A stretch of 64,000 nt of DNA. Origin: Biscogniauxia marginata (lineage: Eukaryota; Ascomycota; Sordariomycetes; Xylariales; Xylariaceae). Position 1 is the first letter of the stretch. Each line of letters begins with the position of its first letter. Location of the stretch: the NCBI GenBank assembly GCA_022695795.1, contig MU404078.1:1-64000 (forward strand), given 5' to 3'. Shown piece by piece: positions 12,338 through 24,400 of the stretch. Below the pieces are notes generated by a model. That model did not search any database. It was given only the letters and a program-made list of their open reading frames with translations, and had not been told where the DNA came from. Made by a program: the position numbers and the translations under genes.

Positions 12338-14540
12338 TTACATGCCCTCGTCCACCCAGTCCACAAACCTCTCTCCTCCCCTGCGCACCAATCTCATGGG
12401 GATAAACTTATTCCCATGCAACTTGAGCGTGATCCCGGTCGTCGCTCCATCGATTGTCTCCCTCGACTTATCCTGCGCCCTCTTGTAAAGCCGCTCCTTG
12501 TCCTCCCTGCTCATGATGCTCACGTCGGCGTCGCTGGCCCACTCGTCCACCGCCAGCTCGACGCTGTATTTCTGCAGCATGACCGCCAATGCCGACACCA
12601 GCTCCACGAGCGCGATACGCCGCCCCAAGCAGGCCCGCGCACCGTCTGAGAACGGGATGAAAGACCCCCGTGGCGGGTGGTACAGTTGAGCGCTGGTGTC
12701 CGACCCGACGAAACCCCCAAAGTCCTCGGTATCTGCGCCCACGATTGCCGCCGCCGCACTCTCGCTCTTGGACTCTGTCTGGAACCACCGCTCGGGTACG
12801 AAATCATCGATGTCCGTCTCAGCGTCACTTACCTTGCTCGCCTTGGTTGGCCAGTACCGAGGGTTCCGCTGTGATGCAACGGTCTCCATACCGATTGTCG
12901 CGCCGCGGGGTAGTAGGTAACTAACGCCGTCCATGACGATGGGCTGATCCTGATTCGGTGTTACCATCTTCGGGATACTGACGACAGGCGGTACTAGCCG
13001 GAGTGTCTCGTTGATACAGGCCCCCACCATTGACGCCTGTAATGCGTTCATGTGAGCCTCATAATCCCAATTCTCCGGGTCTTTGCCGCCCAAGAGATCA
13101 TCTACATCCTTTTGTAGACGACGTTGAGAGGCGGGGTTTGTAGCTAGCTCGGCGAGGGCGAAATGTAGCACGTTGGCAGTCGACTCGTGGCCTGCTACGA
13201 TGTTGATAAAGGCGTTGCCGATGATCTCCGAGTCTGCCAGTGCGGGAACCTGGGCTCCTTTCTTGCCCGGTCCTGCGCCCGCTGCCGACCCATTTGCGGT
13301 CTTGTCTCCATAGCTAGTCCGGACGAGAGATCCCATTATGTCCATTCCTTCTTCGTTGATGTCCCCTTTCCGCACGTCCTCGATCTTTTCTTGAAGAAAC
13401 TCGTGCAGGTACCCGGTAAAGTTGTTCTCCGCCTCTAGAGCCTGCTTCGCATGCTTTGAGGGAACGATCTCTGAAGTAGTTATTAGCGCTGTCAGACCTA
13501 ATCATAGACATACCCTCTTTGACTCACTGAGTAGCCATCTTGGCGCAATAAGCAGCAAGATGAGATAGTCAAGGGTCCGCGCTAATGCGTTTACGAAGCT
13601 CATCGAATGGCCCTCAGGCGCGTCGTGGGTAGCGTACTTGGCCAATCTTGGGTCGGCATCCGGGGGAAACTGCTGCCCTGGCCACAGGATCTTGAGACCG
13701 AAACCGATATTCGCGATGATATTCAGCATGAGCGAAGCAGTATCCTTCTCTAGCGTATTGAATGTCTTGTCCCCAAGACGATCCGGTCCCAGCCACAAAT
13801 CGATGAGACCCTTAGTCTGCCGGATCGACTCCTTAAATACCAGAGCGGCATTCTTCTCGTTAAACGAGGCTGATACCACCTTACGGTGCATGCGCCACGC
13901 AGCACCCTCGAGAGTCACTACATTATCGCCGTACTGGCCGAGGATGGCGTATGCCTCCAGCGGCTTCGGGAAGGCCTCCCGCTTCGAGGTGATCTGGTGT
14001 ATCGCTTCTGCGTTCTCAATGAAGATAGTAATCCTGTCCGGTGCGGCGATCAGGAAAGCACTTCCTAACTGTGCGAACAGTTTGTGGTTGATGTTGTAGT
14101 GCCAATCCCGTTTCAGAAGGCTGTGGTTTTGAGCTATACATTAATACTAGGCTCACTATTGAGGACAAGGTTCGGAGAGGGGGATCGAATATGCAATACG
14201 GGCTCGCTTACGGTGCTACGTCTTCCCAGTACTTTCGAGGAAGCAATGTGAACAACGGGACCCAGATACTGGCGGTCAATTGTCCGAATCGGTTCCACGG
14301 ACTTATGGCTACGACGAGAAAGACGTCTGGTTAGTTCTGGTGCTAGGGTACATGGCAACCAATTTGGTCCCCACACAGGCTTAAGCAATACAGTAGGCAC
14401 CGGCAGGTAAACTTACGAAGAACAAAGTAAGGCAGGCCTGATCGCTTTGCGGCAGCGATATTACTCGTGAGACCTGAGATTACCTTGTAGCAGCCATAGG
14501 CGATAGCACCGCCAAGGAATAGCAAAATGGTATATAACAT
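12338..14540 (-). CDS. cytochrome P450 monooxygenase
   Basis: Four exons on the minus strand, 14540-14417, 14308-14212, 14120-13514 and 13468-12338, join to 652 aa. Residues 2-23 form an N-terminal ER membrane anchor, followed by the proline-containing hinge SGLPYFVLPISPW created by splicing exon 1 to exon 2. All P450 signatures are present: I-helix AGHEST (368-373), K-helix ETLR (430-433), PERW (501-504) and the heme loop FSDGARACLG (549-558) with axial Cys556. The length exceeds the usual 500-550 aa, partly through Ala/Gly/Ser-rich inserts before the I-helix and after PERW. The last intron needs a GAG acceptor to stay in phase, so that boundary is less certain. No biosynthetic partners lie beside it, so the substrate is unknown. 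Confidence 0.88.
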
Positions 14541-16404
14541 GTTGTACTGTCTTGCAACGAAGCGCCGAGGTATTCACGAACGAACGGTTGGGCCACCTCG
14601 CGTGCCACGGATGCTCCTCGAAACAAGTTTACAAAACTCATATGACGATAGTAGGTAAGTCTTGCGAGTATGTAGTCACAAGTCGAGACTACCAATGCGG
14701 CAAGACTGATTAGTAATGGAGGAGAGCTATCGGGAACAAAGAAATGTATCGGGAAAAAACCAAGGCAGAGACGGGCAATCGATCCCTAAATGCAAAATGG
14801 CTCCCCATTCCATCGGCCGCAGTGGGGATCTATCTATACTAGCTTCTCATGACTCGCAGGTCCAGAGGTGACACTGTCGAATAAGAAGGACGTTTCGTTT
14901 CGTTTCAGGCTCGGATCTCGTAGTTTCCGGTTCGCTTGGGAGGGAGGGTTTTAAAAGGAGGGCGGTTCCTACGCCGGAGCTAATAACAGGAGAGGATGAC
15001 CCTTGCCACGACGCACAGTCCGGACGTCAGGGAAACACAACCCGCAGGGCTGGCCCGGGCTTATTCGTGCGCTGCACATGCAGATCGGCATCGAAGGCTT
15101 TTGGAAGTGACATGTATCCCCGTTTTGATGCATCCTCGTCGTGGAACTGTTATCTGGGCATAAAACATTACAAACCTATCATGTCGTTTCTGTTTTGCTT
15201 ATTATACTATGGACCTTGTATGTAAGTAACCCGTATAAATAAATATCACTTTGAGCTAAGTAGGAGGAAGAAAGAAAGATAATGTCCAAGTAACTGAGGC
15301 CCGAGTCGAAGTTTATTTCAAATGAACAAGACAGAAAAAGAAAGGAAAAGAGAAAAAAAGCCACAAGCAACGTTGGCTGTCTCATCTCCTTCCATCGAGC
15401 GTAGCGACTTGCCGGATCTGGAAAATGACAGCTACACACACAACTTGAATGCTTTGCTTGCTTATTATCGTCATATATGAAGGAACCGACAGGTGATAAT
15501 GCACGCCATTACATGGCAGCCAACGACAGACAATTCCGTTCATCGCGGGGTCGTTTCTTCGGTAGTATTCCACTAGGTACATAAGGTTAACCTTGGTACA
15601 AAGTATGTTTGCCGGTGGATTTGGTTAAGTAAAGAAGGAGAAGAGAAATCGAAGAAGAAAAAATAGGGAGGCTAAGTTAAGCTCCCGTTCTCTATGACGT
15701 CTAATAAAAACGAAGATCGTTTAAAGTTCTTATTATACCTACTTACTAGATGCTTAGTGTATTTCTTTTTATTGATTAAGGCTTTTGAAGCTTTAGTTAC
15801 TTTAGGGTTAGGTATATTTAATATGCACCCCGCCACGTTGTATCCCGTTGCGAATCGGAGATCTATCGTTGTCAATGCTCTCTGCTCCGTGCTAAAACTA
15901 CCTATATACATATAGCAGGTAGATTACCTAGGGAGGCTCTCAATAGCGGGACAAACTAATAACCACTAGCCTACTGCTAACGTTGGTTTTCTTTTCCTAA
16001 AAGATTATGTAAAATAACATCGCGCGATTTCCAACGTAGTGCTAGTTTCACAAGACCCCTCCTCCCCCTTTTTCTGATCAGCTGCCCGTGACTGTAGAAA
16101 ATGATTCGCGAACACTCTCTTTCGGCACAAGTTCCGACAGAGGCGGGGGCCTCGCGGACTAAAGACAAAGCAAACGCCGCGGAGCGCCTCGCCTCGCCTC
16201 GCCTCGCATCGTATCGCAACCTTGTTGCATTCATCCCCCCTGCCTGTACCTAGTCTGCGTGCAACCTGCAACGCCCGACGCATCGTCACTTTCGAGTTCG
16301 GGCGCCACCTATATTACACAAACCTACTATCCTACATGAAAGCACGGAGTATCCGCTAGACGGTAACGGGGACGGGCACTGGAACTGGGCGGTTAAGAAA
16401 AAGG
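14541..16404. other. divergent intergenic region between P450 and MOT1 genes
   Basis: This is 1.9 kb between divergent start codons, so it should hold both promoters. It contains TTTCGTTTCGTTTC repeats at about 14893-14907, an A/T-rich island at about 15690-15830, and a CGCCT tandem repeat at about 16187-16206 close to the MOT1 gene. Open frames on both strands of the A/T-rich island (15672-15915) show no recognisable domain. They may be a transposon remnant or chance. Confidence 0.4.
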
Positions 16405-17828
16405 ATGGCTTTCATCTCCAATATCAAGCGATTCCACCGCAATAATGTCGCCACGCTGCGCAGCTCACCGCTCGCCGAGATATCGGGCGCCCTCGGCGAC
16501 CTCGGCACCCTGCTGCCGCTGATGATCACGCTCGCGGTCAACGGCTCGATATCGCTCTCGAGCACCCTGGTATTTTCGGGCCTCTTCAACATCCTCACTG
16601 GAATTGTCTTCGGCATCCCGCTGCCCGTACAGCCGATGAAGGTATACTCTTTTTTTTTTCTTTTTCTAATTTGACCACCGAGGCTCTTAACTCAGTCACT
16701 CACTTTGCCCTCTAGGCCATCGCCGCAGCAGCCATCGCATCCCACAGCAGCGAGGCCGAGACCGTCGCGGCGGGGAGTGTGACGGCGGCTGTGGTGCTCA
16801 TCCTCAGTGTGACGGGGCTCCTGCGCCGCGTTACGCACGTGATCCCGATCCCGGTCATCAAGGGGATCCAGCTCGGCGCGGGGCTATCCCTCGTCATCTC
16901 GGCGGGGACCACGCTCTTGCAGCCGCTAGCGCGGACGGGTCTCTCCCTCCCCTTCGACAACCTCCTCTGGGCCCTCGCCGCCTTCGTCCTGCTCGTGCTT
17001 ACCCAGCGGTCCGCGCGCTTCCCGTACGCGCTCCTCGTCTTCCTCGCCGGCCTCGGCCTCGCCCTCGCCTCCGTGCTCGTCACGAACCCCGGCACCCTCC
17101 CCGGCTTCCGCCCCTGGCGCCCGCGCGCCGCGCTTCCGGACTGGTCTCCCGACGCGATATCCATGGGCGTCGCGCAGCTACCCCTCACGACCCTGAACTC
17201 GGTCATCGCCGCCTCGGCGCTGGCCGCGGACCTGCTGCCGGCCCTGCCGGCCCCGTCCGTCGCCGCCCTCGGCACCAGCGTCGCGCTCATGAACCTGCTC
17301 GGCTGCTGGTTCGGCGCCATGCCCGTGTGCCACGGGGCCGGCGGCCTGGCGGCGCAGTACCGCTTCGGCGCCCGCAGCGGGGCCAGCGTCGCGCTGCTCG
17401 GCGCCGCCAAGGTCCTGCTCGGCGCGCTCTGCGGCGAGTCGCTGCTCGACCTGCTGGCCGCGTTCCCGCGCGGACTACTCGGCGTCATGGTCCTGGCCGC
17501 GGGGCTCGAGCTCGCGCGCGTGGGGCAGAGCTTGAACTACGGGGCGCCGGATCTGTGGGAGGTCGCTGCTGAAGGGCAGGAACAGGGGGGGAGGGGGGTA
17601 GGGAGAGGGAAGCAACATCGCCTCGTCGACGACGAGGAGCGCGCGAGGAGGTGGACCGTCATGCTTGTCACTGCGGCGGGGATCCTGGCGCTGAAGAATG
17701 ACGCCGTGGGGTTCGTGGCGGGCATGCTGTGCCATTACGCGTACGGGCTGACGGAGTGGGCGGAGAGGAAGGGGAGAGATATGAGGAGGTGGAGGAGGAG
17801 CGAGAGAGCGCCGTTGCTGGGCGGGTAG
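16405..17828 (+). CDS. MOT1-family molybdate/sulfate-type transporter
   Basis: Two exons, 16405-16641 and 16716-17828, flank a 74-nt intron and give 449 aa. Family signatures are visible in order: SGALGDLGTLLPLM (27-40), GIPLPVQPMK followed by AIAA exactly across the splice junction (70-83), GIQLGAGLSLV, PLTTLNSVIAAS (about 234) and CHGAGGLAAQYRFGARSG (about 284). About ten hydrophobic segments are present. These motifs define the MOT1-type branch (PF16983) of sulfate-permease-like proteins, known in plants and algae for high-affinity molybdate uptake. Fungal members are usually annotated as molybdate or sulfate transporters. The likely role is molybdate import for molybdenum-cofactor enzymes such as nitrate reductase. 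The gene is strikingly G/C-rich at third codon positions. The family is confident; the substrate is inferred. Confidence 0.9.
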
Positions 17829-18604
17829 ATTGGTGTGTGTGTGTAATATAGATAGACGAGTTCTGAGAAGTGAGCGGATGGAGAACGTGCTCGTGTGCCC
17901 CATTGGCCTGGTAATACTTTAGAAAGCTTATCTGCGGGGTTCGAAGGGAGGTCCCTTTTTGAGTATTCGTTAGAACAGTATAGAAGTACAAATATCAAAG
18001 CATGGGAACCGTGACTTGACACTGTATTTGTTATGAAACGAACAGAGAAACCCCCCCCTTTTCCCCCTTTTGTTAAAGCGGGATAACAGAACATTAATAG
18101 ATCTTAATGTTAAAATACAGGGTTATGAAGTTACTTGATTAGGCAAAGAGACTACATATATCTAGAGGATGGCAGAACCTATCCCTTATATACACGATGG
18201 CAGAGGATGCTACTTACTTGTATATGACGGCTAACCTCCTTGACACCCATTTCAGCACACTAGGTTGGACTATATATTTGGGAATATATTTTCAAATCAT
18301 CCATAAGCTATAGAGCTCTCCCGGGAGTAGCCGGTATAATCGTTATTGATATAGCACACCCCCTCTCTACTAGATTATATAGTAAACACCTTATATCACT
18401 TCCCCGGCTTCTAGGCTACCCGCTCAGCCTCCCCCGGAGACCCAGGTTCCTGGCCCTGCGGAGAGAAATTGATCCGTTTGCCAACCAACTGCACCTCAGT
18501 AGGTACTAGCCAACAGGGCATACCTATTCATCAGCCTAGCCACTCACTGCCTCCACACTATCGCAACAATCCCCTTTTTTGTTTCATCTGCTAAGTTCAA
18601 GCTT
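17829..18604. other. intergenic, no gene seen
   Basis: A short (GT)n tract follows the MOT1 stop at about 17832-17844, and the rest is A/T-rich. Short minus-strand frames overlap the MOT1 3' end but are shadows. This stretch probably holds the MOT1 3' UTR and the upstream region of the kinase-like gene. Confidence 0.35.
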
Positions 18605-18610
18605 TTGGCG

Positions 18611-19911
18611 ATGTTGCGGTTCCGCAGTTGCACAAGTGATCCACTCCCTCCGGCCATATACTCCTCGTCCGCCAGAATCATTCGATCCATTTCTTCTGTA
18701 ACCAAACCCAAACAGCGGTCCGCATCATGGGCCAAAGAGACTGAGATGTTGTCTCCACCAGAGACGTTTGTGGGCCAATCTGGTCGCGTCTATTCAATTG
18801 AGAGGGTTCTCCAGCAGAAAGAATCTCCTTCCCGTCACGTATACCTAGGAACATATGTATTCCAATTGATGGCCGCAGGCATCCGGCATGGCACTAACAC
18901 TATCAACGGTCTTATATCAGTGCGGGTGGGGAGAAATTCGTTCTCAAGAATGTTTCTGAATCCAGCTTTGTGGATTACCAAGACCTGTATCGGGGCCTGC
19001 AGAGCTGCCCCCATCTTCGTGTCCCTTGCGATACAATTCCAGAACGGTCAGCTTTTGTGTACAGATACCTCAGCGATACTCTTCTGAGCCTCGCCCAAGA
19101 AGATCTGCCTCTCTCTCTTGTCAAGCGTATTCTGAAGGATGCGTTGCGCGGTCTATCGGCGCTGCATGACCGAGACACTGTCCACACAGGTATTCTCATC
19201 AAGCTACAAGCTTGCTGCTATACGATTGTCAAATGCTCACCTCGGGCAGATATCAAGGCGGATAATATTCTCGTCCAGCGAAGCGACCCGCATAGCGCGA
19301 CTGTGGACCTGGTGCAGCTTGCCGACCTGGAAGATTCGGCCCACGTGCCCCCGGGATGTGACATTGTCGGGAAAGAGGCAGGGAACTGGATGTGGTGAAG
19401 TCCAGAAGCGCATGCGTCGGGTCCTGTGAACAAGCCCTCAGACATGTTCTCCTTTGGGATCGTGGTAAATACCTAGCGTTTCGCCCTTCCTACCGTCTCA
19501 AGTCTTCCAATGCACCGCTCATTTCTATTTTTAACTGACATGAATTTACAAACTGACCATAACTTCTTCTAGTGCCTGTACGCGGTACATAAGCGGGTTA
19601 TTTTTGCCGTCGGAGAGGACGAGCTCGGCGAGGGTGAAGATGTGCTTTCTCACGTTCTCGAGCGTCAAATATCTTATTTTGCCGACGAGGAGGTACTGGC
19701 AGTGTTCTTACGATACCTTGGCGATAATCCATGGGTGCAAGTATTTAGTGTAATCCGTGACAACTTCAATGGTGAAAACCCGCGCAAGCCAGTGTCGCAG
19801 GATGTCGACGCCGACTTGAGACATCTGGTCGCGGGTTTGACAGACTTTGATCCGGCGAAGCGGTTGACAGCGCACGAGGCCTTAGATCACCATTGGTTTG
19901 ATGGCGCCTGA
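18611..19911 (+). pseudogene. small fungal serine/threonine kinase gene interrupted by an in-frame TGA
   Basis: The translation matches a fungus-specific small kinase family. An N-terminal part around GRVYSIERVLQQKES is followed by KFVLKNVSE (the lysine strand), DALRGLSALHD, and the catalytic loop VHTDIKADN, which appears only when the 60-nt intron 19190-19249 is removed. The metal-binding site reads LADLED, and GNWMW follows. At 19396-19398 the codon after GNWMW is TGA, but the same frame continues SPEAHASGPVNKPSDMFSFG. It then crosses a phase-0 intron (19465-19572) to FDPAKRLTAHEALDHHWF and stops at 19911. The expected codon at the TGA is probably Arg, so CGA to TGA would be a single C-to-T change. 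The first intron (about 18857-18933) cannot be placed cleanly with its best CAG acceptor, which may hide a second lesion. It could instead be a truncated protein. Confidence 0.72.
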
Positions 19912-21479
19912 GTTATGTCATGACCTGCTAGGCTCACTACCTCTGAACAGCTGGGAGCCCGGTGCGCAGATCACTATGAGTGCGAATGCAGCAAATAAGT
20001 CTTGGGCTAGACCCGTGAACCTTACCTCTCTGAATACTAACGGGAGCTACGATAGTAGGCGCTACTATGCACAGTGTAGCAATGTTGCGGGTTAGCCTAC
20101 ATGCGCTGACCAGTCTGCGGACGGCGAGGTCGTTCAGAGGTACGAATTCATGTCTCCGACATATTCACTTCCTGACATAACAACTAGTGGCAGTTACTCG
20201 GTGGAATAAACGCCGGTTTCGTAGTTGTGTCTTTTCAGGGGGCTGATCTTAAGCCCTAACAAAGGCCCAAGTATGAATGGCTCAGAAAGAGTCTTGGATG
20301 GCTCTCTTATAGAGAGAGGGATACCTCAGATAAACGGTTCATCCACACTCATGCCTAGAGGGCTCCGGAGGCTCTTAAAATAAAAGCTGCTCCGTCATAT
20401 GTCTTTAGGTACTACAAATTCAAACAATAATTACGGCCCCTAAAATAGTCCCCATGAACCCTACATAGGTAGTGAGGTAGGCAATAGCAGGGTTTCCTAT
20501 ACGATTAAATGCCTTCCAAACCCTAGCTTCCATACCTTCCTTTCCCCTTTCCAGGCTTACCACAGCTCACCACAGCCTACCGAGGCTCAGGTAAAAAAAG
20601 CATCAGCTCAGTACCATCGCCCATAATTGGCAGTTTCGACAGCCTAGATTCGGGGCGGATATTAGGCTGTAAGTACCTACCTAGGCAGAGAGACTTTAAC
20701 AGGTAATGTCTTGAGATAAACAGTGATCCAGGGGAACAATGACGAAGCCTTGGAGGTTAACCATGAGTGGGATGCTTGCTCCCTAGCTGGCATCTTCGCA
20801 AAGCATCTACATCGGTAGTTCTAAGACAAGAGTCATTGGGCCCCAAGCCAACAAGCCAATGATGTGGAGAATTATTGACCCATGACCTACGTTCATGTGC
20901 GTATGTGTAGGTGATATACGGAAGACTATTCTGGAATGTAACGAGGTCAGAGTCTGCGAGTCTGCGAGTCTGCCATGGGATGTTGGTCTGGTGTTCCCCT
21001 AACGAAGTAGGTTAGTGGGTAGATAGGTAACATTTTACAGGTATACATAGGTAGGTATAACCCGCCGTAGTGGCTTTGAAGGAGTGAAGAATGATTGGGT
21101 GCAGGACCTTGAGGGGAGTTGAAGCACCAATCAAATAACTCAAAGGGCCGTAGCTTGGCACGGGCGTATTAGTCTGGCCAATCAAAACGTAAGGCTATTC
21201 TCGCCCAAAGAAATCAAATCCGAAAAGAAGGCGCTTTAGCGTTTTTTGGCGCAGGGTAAACCCAATCTAGTTTAGCTGCTCAGCGAATATCAGCCAACCT
21301 GCGTCGATTTGGCAATTTTTTTATGATCTGAGCGGGCAGGCGGTGACAATCCCATCTTTCTTCCGACGCAGTTCCTTGGGCCCAGGTCGCTACCCTACCG
21401 GACCTCCTCTGCTACATCTTCAGCATCGCCCTTGATACGGCACGCCGCAGACGAAGGAGCTGTCTTCAACCGACAAGCG
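19912..21479. other. intergenic and forkhead-gene upstream region
   Basis: This is 1.57 kb without a recognisable gene. CCTACCTAGG and GTAGGTAGG words occur near 20674 and 21052, and a GAGTCTGC triplicate lies at about 20951-20973. Sequence close to 21480 is a plausible promoter and 5' leader for the FHA/forkhead gene. Confidence 0.35.
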
Positions 21480-24400
21480 ATGACTTCGTCCAACGCTGCC
21501 GCCCCCGATCCCGGGCACAGCCCAGCCCGCGGGCCTCCTCCACCCACTACCGATTCTGCCACTGTTAGTGCGAATGCGCCGGAGCTACGCCTCGAGAGCC
21601 ATCACCAGCCAGTCCCTACCACTGCTGCCGACCACCACGCTCGCGACCACGACCACGGCTACGATCTTAGCCATAACCACGACCGCTCTCACAACCACGA
21701 CGATGAGCACGCCCATGCCCCCGACCGCCACGACCCCGACGAAGACCACTACATGCCCTCACCCCCGACTGTCTCGCCCCTGTCTACCCCAGCAGTCACC
21801 CATGTCACCATTGGCGAAAACGCCGACGACGATGTCCCCAACATGGCAAGCGAGCTGCCGCCCCCCGCACCTGGTGCTGCCAAAGCTTCCTCGAATCACG
21901 TTGGAATGAGCGCTGAAGAATCCCACCCGGACCTAGACCAGACCCCCGTACCAGATCAAACTCGCCGGTGGCGCGACCGCATACAAGCCGTCGCTACTAC
22001 AGATCCCGATCCTAACAGGATGGACTACTCGCCACGGAATATCATCCCCAACCTCCAGCACGCACAAGGCAGTATAGATCCCACCGCGTGGACCCTAGGT
22101 CTTGCCCAAGCAACAAATGCTATCTTTCAGACTCCCGGCCCCGTCATCGTTGCTCCCTCCGAAGTCTCCTTGCAAGCGTCTTTCACCCAAGGCAGCGAGG
22201 CCCCCACTGGGAGTGCAGATCCTACGTCGACAAGCGCTAGCCAGAAGCTGGAATCATTCGCTCGAATAGAATTCGCCGACAGTGTATTTCAGATGACCAC
22301 CTATGCTGTCATTATCGGTCGCGACCAGCGGGCCATGGATCAGGCCAGGAGGGACGAGAAAAGGGAACAGAACTACCGACGGAAAGCCGAAGAGAACGCC
22401 AGAAATGGATTGCCTCCGCCTACGCCCATACACTTTGATCGTGGGAAGTTCAGCAAATCATACGTCAGCGAGGAAGGAGGCATGCTGGGGCCTGAGTCCG
22501 ACGGGGAGGATAATGTTCGGCCTGCCAAGAAGCACCGCCCGAGCTCGGCCAATCGATCTCAAAATGGCGACGACGATTCTCAGAGTGACCATGTCAAGTC
22601 CAATCGTCAGTATGTGTCGCATACACCGGGGGCTGCCGCTGTTGATCTGGGCACCCTGCAACCCTCGCCGAATCATATTCCTTTTGTAGGCATCCATTCG
22701 CCGGGACCAGACATCGCAAGCAAAACTCGCGGCATATCCAGGCAACATCTCAAAATAGAGTTCAATGAGAAGAAAGGCGTCTTCGAGGGCATTGCGTTGC
22801 ACAAGAACGGCTTCTTCTGCGATGATGCACACTATGGGTTGAACGATCCCGTCACTCTAAGAAGTGGCGATCGGCTTCAGATTAAGGATGTGGAATTCAC
22901 ATTTATAATCAACGGTGTCCAAACTGGGAAGACCGGCGGCGAGGAGTATCATGACGAAGAGGAGACGTCAAGCAAGCGCATGTCCATCGGTGGGAAAGAG
23001 ATGAGCTTCGACTTTGAGCATTCCGATCACGAGAACTTCCAGGATACGAGCGAGGAGTTGTCCGAAGTTGAGAACGTACCAACTCCAGAATTCGGTTCCG
23101 AAGAAGGCGAAGGCGAAGGCGAAGGCGAGGAGGAAGGCGAAGAGGAAGAGGAAGACAATGAAGCTGCTGTTTCAGCCGACGTGAAAAGGGAACAGCCTGT
23201 CAACACCACCGAACCAACCACAAGTCACGGTGAGGTCCTGTCCGAGCTTGCTACGGCCGACATACCTAAGAGGCGTGGCCCAGGAAGACCCCCGAAGGAC
23301 GGTATCATGTCTAAAAGAGAGCGGCGTCTCCTTAAGAAGCAGATGCAAGAGACAGCTAAGAAAACTGTTCCACAAGACCCGCAGGGCGAAAAGATCAAAC
23401 GACCTGTTGGCCGTCCTAGGAAAAATCCTCTACCAGAGGATGGCGATAGACCTGAGAAGCGGAAATACAATAAGCGAAAGCCAAAGGAAGAGGGCGAGGA
23501 AGGGTCTGATGCCGAGAGAAGATCTAGGGAGAAGAAGGACAAGAAAGTCCGGCCTAAATCTCCACCTCTGGAACTTCGAAAGGAGGACTTTACCGAAGAA
23601 CAGCTGCAGAAGCCTAGTAAAAATTACGGTGTTCTGATTGATGAGGCCCTTACCAACGGACCAGCCGCGGGCTTGACCCTGAAGCAAATATATAAGAGGA
23701 TTATGGCAAAGTACCCGTGGTTCTACTTCTTTTCGGAGACCAAGGGATGGGAGAGCAGCGTGCGGCACAACTTGATTGGGAATGAAGCATTCTCGAAAGC
23801 AGACGAGACGGGGCTCTGGTCTCGTGTCCCTGGCATTGAGCTCGACGCGGGCAAGAAGCGTAAAGCAAGCTCTCCCGATCGGCAAATGGGACCGCCGCAT
23901 ACCCATTCTCATTTGCCGCAAGCCCAGTACTATCAAAATGGCTCTTACCTACCTCCGAATAACGTAAGCTTCGCTCATGGCTTGCCAAGTTATACGACTG
24001 ATACCAAACAGCCACAGGTGGGATACCAAAGCCCTGCCAACCAAGTCACGCGTCCTCTCACAGCAGCGCCTTCGCAGCCTATTGCTCAACCGGTATATCC
24101 AACGCAAGCTCCAGCACCGGCACAATTACCTCCTGGATATGGTTCAACGGGTCTTTCTAGGCAACCCAGCGCAACCCAGAAGAACACCTATAGTTCGCCG
24201 TACGCGAGACCGCCACCGCCGCCACCATCTAATCCCCCTGTCAAGGCCGAAAACGGTACACCATCAAACCTACAGGCTCTACCGGCAACCCCAGGCCAGC
24301 AGCCCACGACTCAAATTTCACCTCAACAACAACAACCAGCTTCAAGCATACAAAATGGAGCACCTCGGCAACAATTGTCGCCTGAGATCGAAAAGGCGAT

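Noticed and set aside
15672..15915. A/T-rich frames on both strands as a transposase fragment
   Set aside because: No DDE, integrase or reverse transcriptase motif and no terminal repeats are visible. It is recorded only as an A/T island.
16712..17488. Minus-strand 258-codon frame
   Set aside because: It is antisense to the MOT1 transporter exon 2. The frame is open only because of the high G/C third positions, and no domain is present.
12338..17828. P450 plus transporter as a biosynthetic gene cluster
   Set aside because: The transporter is of the molybdate type and no PKS, NRPS, terpene synthase or cluster regulator is nearby. A P450 alone does not define a cluster.
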